DNA of 6,241 nucleotides, taken from NCBI GenBank assembly GCA_937871355.1, contig CALMPX010000338.1:1-6241 (forward strand), given 5' to 3'. The DNA comes from an uncultured Bdellovibrio sp. GTDB taxonomy: Bacteria > Bdellovibrionota > Bdellovibrionia > Bdellovibrionales > Bdellovibrionaceae. The translations under genes were made by a program, and so were the position numbers. Below the pieces are notes generated by a model. The model had not been told where the DNA came from, made no database searches, and saw nothing but the letters and a program-made list of their open reading frames with translations. Each line of letters opens with the position of its first letter. The stretch's first letter is position 1. Positions 5,103 to 6,241 of the stretch are shown here, piece by piece.

Positions 5103-5129
5103 GTCATAGTCCTTTGATGACTATGACAT
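5101..5129 (-). promoter_or_regulatory. 11-bp hairpin covering start codon and ribosome site of the peptidase gene
   Basis: ATGTCATAGTC (5101-5111) and GACTATGACAT (5119-5129) are perfect complements around a 7-base loop. On the mRNA the downstream arm contains the first two bases of the AUG, and the AAGGA ribosome site straddles loop and stem, so a folded transcript would block translation. It has no U-run and is not a terminator. It lies in the gap between two probable operon partners, where it could lower peptidase output relative to the upstream gene. Confidence 0.6.
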
Positions 5130-5155
5130 ATAACAAATTAAATCCTGAGTCTTCA

Positions 5156-5650
5156 TTATTTTTTAATAATTTTGATAGATTTTGTTGTTCGACAGACTTC
5201 AAACTCGCCACAAGACATATTTTTTAGCTCATTAACGGCGTCTACAGCATCAACGATGATAGACATCGGCTTTTTTAAATCAAGGAGTTCGCCGGTGATT
5301 TTGTAGATTCCACCATCGAGGCGGCTGATCGAAGTCACAGAAAAAGCTGATCCAATGTTGTATGTTCCGACAAGATCAAACATTTCATTTTCGGAATATA
5401 GCCCTAAAAAAATTTGCTTTTGAGGAGAAACATCTGTCGTTCCGCCGGTGCTGTTCACGATGACTTTGACTTGAAGATTTCGACCATTTGCGGACTTGTT
5501 AACTAATGTTGTGACGCTATCTAAGGTCGCGGGGCTGATGGTAATGACTTCAGATGAACGTGAGCTGGTTTCGCCGGCCGCAAGGTATTCACCGGCAAAT
5601 GATGATATTGATAAAGCCATGGTTAAAAGACTTGTTGCTATAGTTTTCAT
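5156..5650 (-). CDS. hypothetical secreted protein
   Basis: Not recognised. The 164-residue protein has a standard signal peptide, MKTIATSLLTMALSISSFA, with cleavage expected after Ala19 before GEYLAAG. The mature part of about 145 residues alternates hydrophobic and polar residues as beta-strands do (LQVKVIVNST, QIFLGLYS, FSVTSISRLDGGIYKITGEL, MSIIVDAV), suggesting a beta-sandwich. Two cysteines close together near the C-terminus (CGEFEVC, 147 and 153) could form a disulfide in the periplasm. AGGAG (5656-5660) lies five bases upstream of the ATG, a strong site. It is the first gene of a probable two-gene unit with the M20 peptidase and is divergent from a LysR regulator. A structural or binding role is possible, but no function can be read from the sequence. 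Confidence 0.8.
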   Translation of the reverse strand: MKTIATSLLTMALSISSFAGEYLAAGETSSRSSEVITISPATLDSVTTLVNKSANGRNLQVKVIVNSTGGTTDVSPQKQIFLGLYSENEMFDLVGTYNIGSAFSVTSISRLDGGIYKITGELLDLKKPMSIIVDAVDAVNELKNMSCGEFEVCRTTKSIKIIKK

Positions 5651-5726
5651 AAAATCTCCTCTATGTTAAAGTTATGTATTTGAACTTGTCTGATTCATAA
5701 TTGATTTTGCATCATGTTAAAAGAGC

Positions 5727-5742
5727 ATAATAAGTATATTAT
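5727..5742. promoter_or_regulatory. AT-rich palindrome in divergent spacer, candidate LysR operator
   Basis: ATAATA-AGTA-TATTAT, 6-bp arms with a 4-base centre, lies 41 bases upstream of the LysR-type ATG and 77 bases upstream of the divergent secreted-protein gene. LysR proteins usually bind such interrupted palindromes in the spacer they share with a divergent target. The arms are simple AT sequence, so chance is a real alternative. Confidence 0.35.
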
Positions 5743-5783
5743 CTATCTCTTTTTTACATACTTGAGCTAACCTCTTGTTATCT

Positions 5784-6241
5784 ATGGAATTAAATCATCT
5801 ACGTCATTTTTATGAAGTGGCCAAAGCTGCAAGTTTTACAGGGGCATCGCATAAGCTCAGTCTCAGTCAATCCTCGTTAAGCAAATCAGTCGGCTTATTA
5901 GAAGACGATCAAGGCGTACAGCTCTTTAACCGAACTAAAAAAGGCGTCACGCTCACTTCTTTAGGGAAAGAGGTTTTTGAAAAATGCCAAATTCTATTCA
6001 GCACCGCGGAAGAAATCGAAAACATTTGTCGAGGTAAAAAAGAAGTTTACAGTGGAAACGTCAAACTCGGAGCTTCAGATCATATTGCGAACTATATATT
6101 AGCAGAAAAATTAATTGAGCTTAAAGAAAAACATCCTGAAGTCACCTGCAGCGTGTTTTCCGGGACTCCGAATGAAATTGTGAAACTGATTTTAGATAAC
6201 GCAATTGAATATGGATTATTTTTTTCTAAAATAAAGAACCC
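5784..6241 (+). CDS. LysR-type transcriptional regulator, 3'-truncated by window end
   Basis: The first 152 codons of a LysR regulator; the frame runs open off the window. The N-terminal winged helix-turn-helix is typical: MELNHLRHFYEVAKAASFTG (1-20), recognition helix region SQSSLSKSVGLLEDD (28-42), and wing LFNRTKKGVTLTSLGKEVF (47-65). A linker helix (about 66-90) leads into the effector-binding domain, which starts with GNVKLGASD (91-99). About half of the usual 300 residues are seen. ATG 5784 is fixed by the family start, although no clear Shine-Dalgarno precedes it. The gene is divergent from the secreted protein at 5650 with a 133-bp shared spacer, so by the usual habit of the family it may control that gene, the peptidase behind it, and itself. 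The effector is unknown. Confidence 0.93.
   Translation, partial: MELNHLRHFYEVAKAASFTGASHKLSLSQSSLSKSVGLLEDDQGVQLFNRTKKGVTLTSLGKEVFEKCQILFSTAEEIENICRGKKEVYSGNVKLGASDHIANYILAEKLIELKEKHPEVTCSVFSGTPNEIVKLILDNAIEYGLFFSKIKN

Overview
The window comes from a low-GC Gram-negative-type bacterium. Short exported proteins with Sec signal peptides, clean AGGAG-type ribosome sites, A+T-rich spacers and a REP-like palindrome of the form AAAAAAGGTGCCAGGCC suggest a predatory or environmental member of the Bdellovibrionota. That assignment is an impression from style, not proven by any marker gene.

Layout, left to right. (1) 1-499, +: the end of a GDT1/UPF0016 membrane transporter (probable Mn2+ exporter), cut by the window edge inside its first E-x-G-D-K-T motif. 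(2) 610-894, +: a 94-residue one-domain GNAT-like protein. It runs tail to tail, one base apart, into a membrane-anchored protein of unknown function (896-1246, -). (3) 1335-1607, -: a 90-residue stand-alone Lrp/AsnC ligand-binding (RAM) domain with 14 tryptophans, followed by a clear intrinsic terminator. (4) 1830-2183, +: a small secreted basic protein of unknown function. (5) 2268-3113, +: a Fic-family protein of the DUF4172 type that has lost its catalytic histidine and the region of its auto-inhibitory helix, yet is an intact reading frame. It is preceded by nested inverted repeats that include its start codon. (6) 3112-3915: a REPtron-like unit, a HUH/Y1 transposase (RAYT, -) between two inverted 27-bp REP-like palindromes. 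(7) 3915-5102, -: an exported M20 zinc peptidase of the carboxypeptidase G2 type, with an 11-bp hairpin at its start codon. (8) 5156-5650, -: a secreted protein of unknown function, probably co-transcribed with the peptidase. (9) 5784-end, +: the first 152 codons of a LysR-type regulator, divergent from the secreted protein.

How the pieces relate. The Fic-like gene and the peptidase gene converge on the transposase unit. Both stop codons are merged with the A-runs of the flanking palindromes, which read as U-tailed hairpins and probably terminate both genes. The LysR regulator is divergent from the secreted protein/peptidase pair and shares a 133-bp spacer with an AT-rich palindrome, so it is a natural candidate for their regulator. 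The other genes look like independent small units.

The most unusual items are the catalytically dead, inhibitor-less Fic protein, the inverted-REP transposase unit used as a shared terminator, the tryptophan-loaded RAM protein, and start codons placed in long RNA hairpins for two different genes. I saw no tRNA, rRNA, CRISPR array or classical insertion sequence. No stretch above 300 bases lacks a gene.
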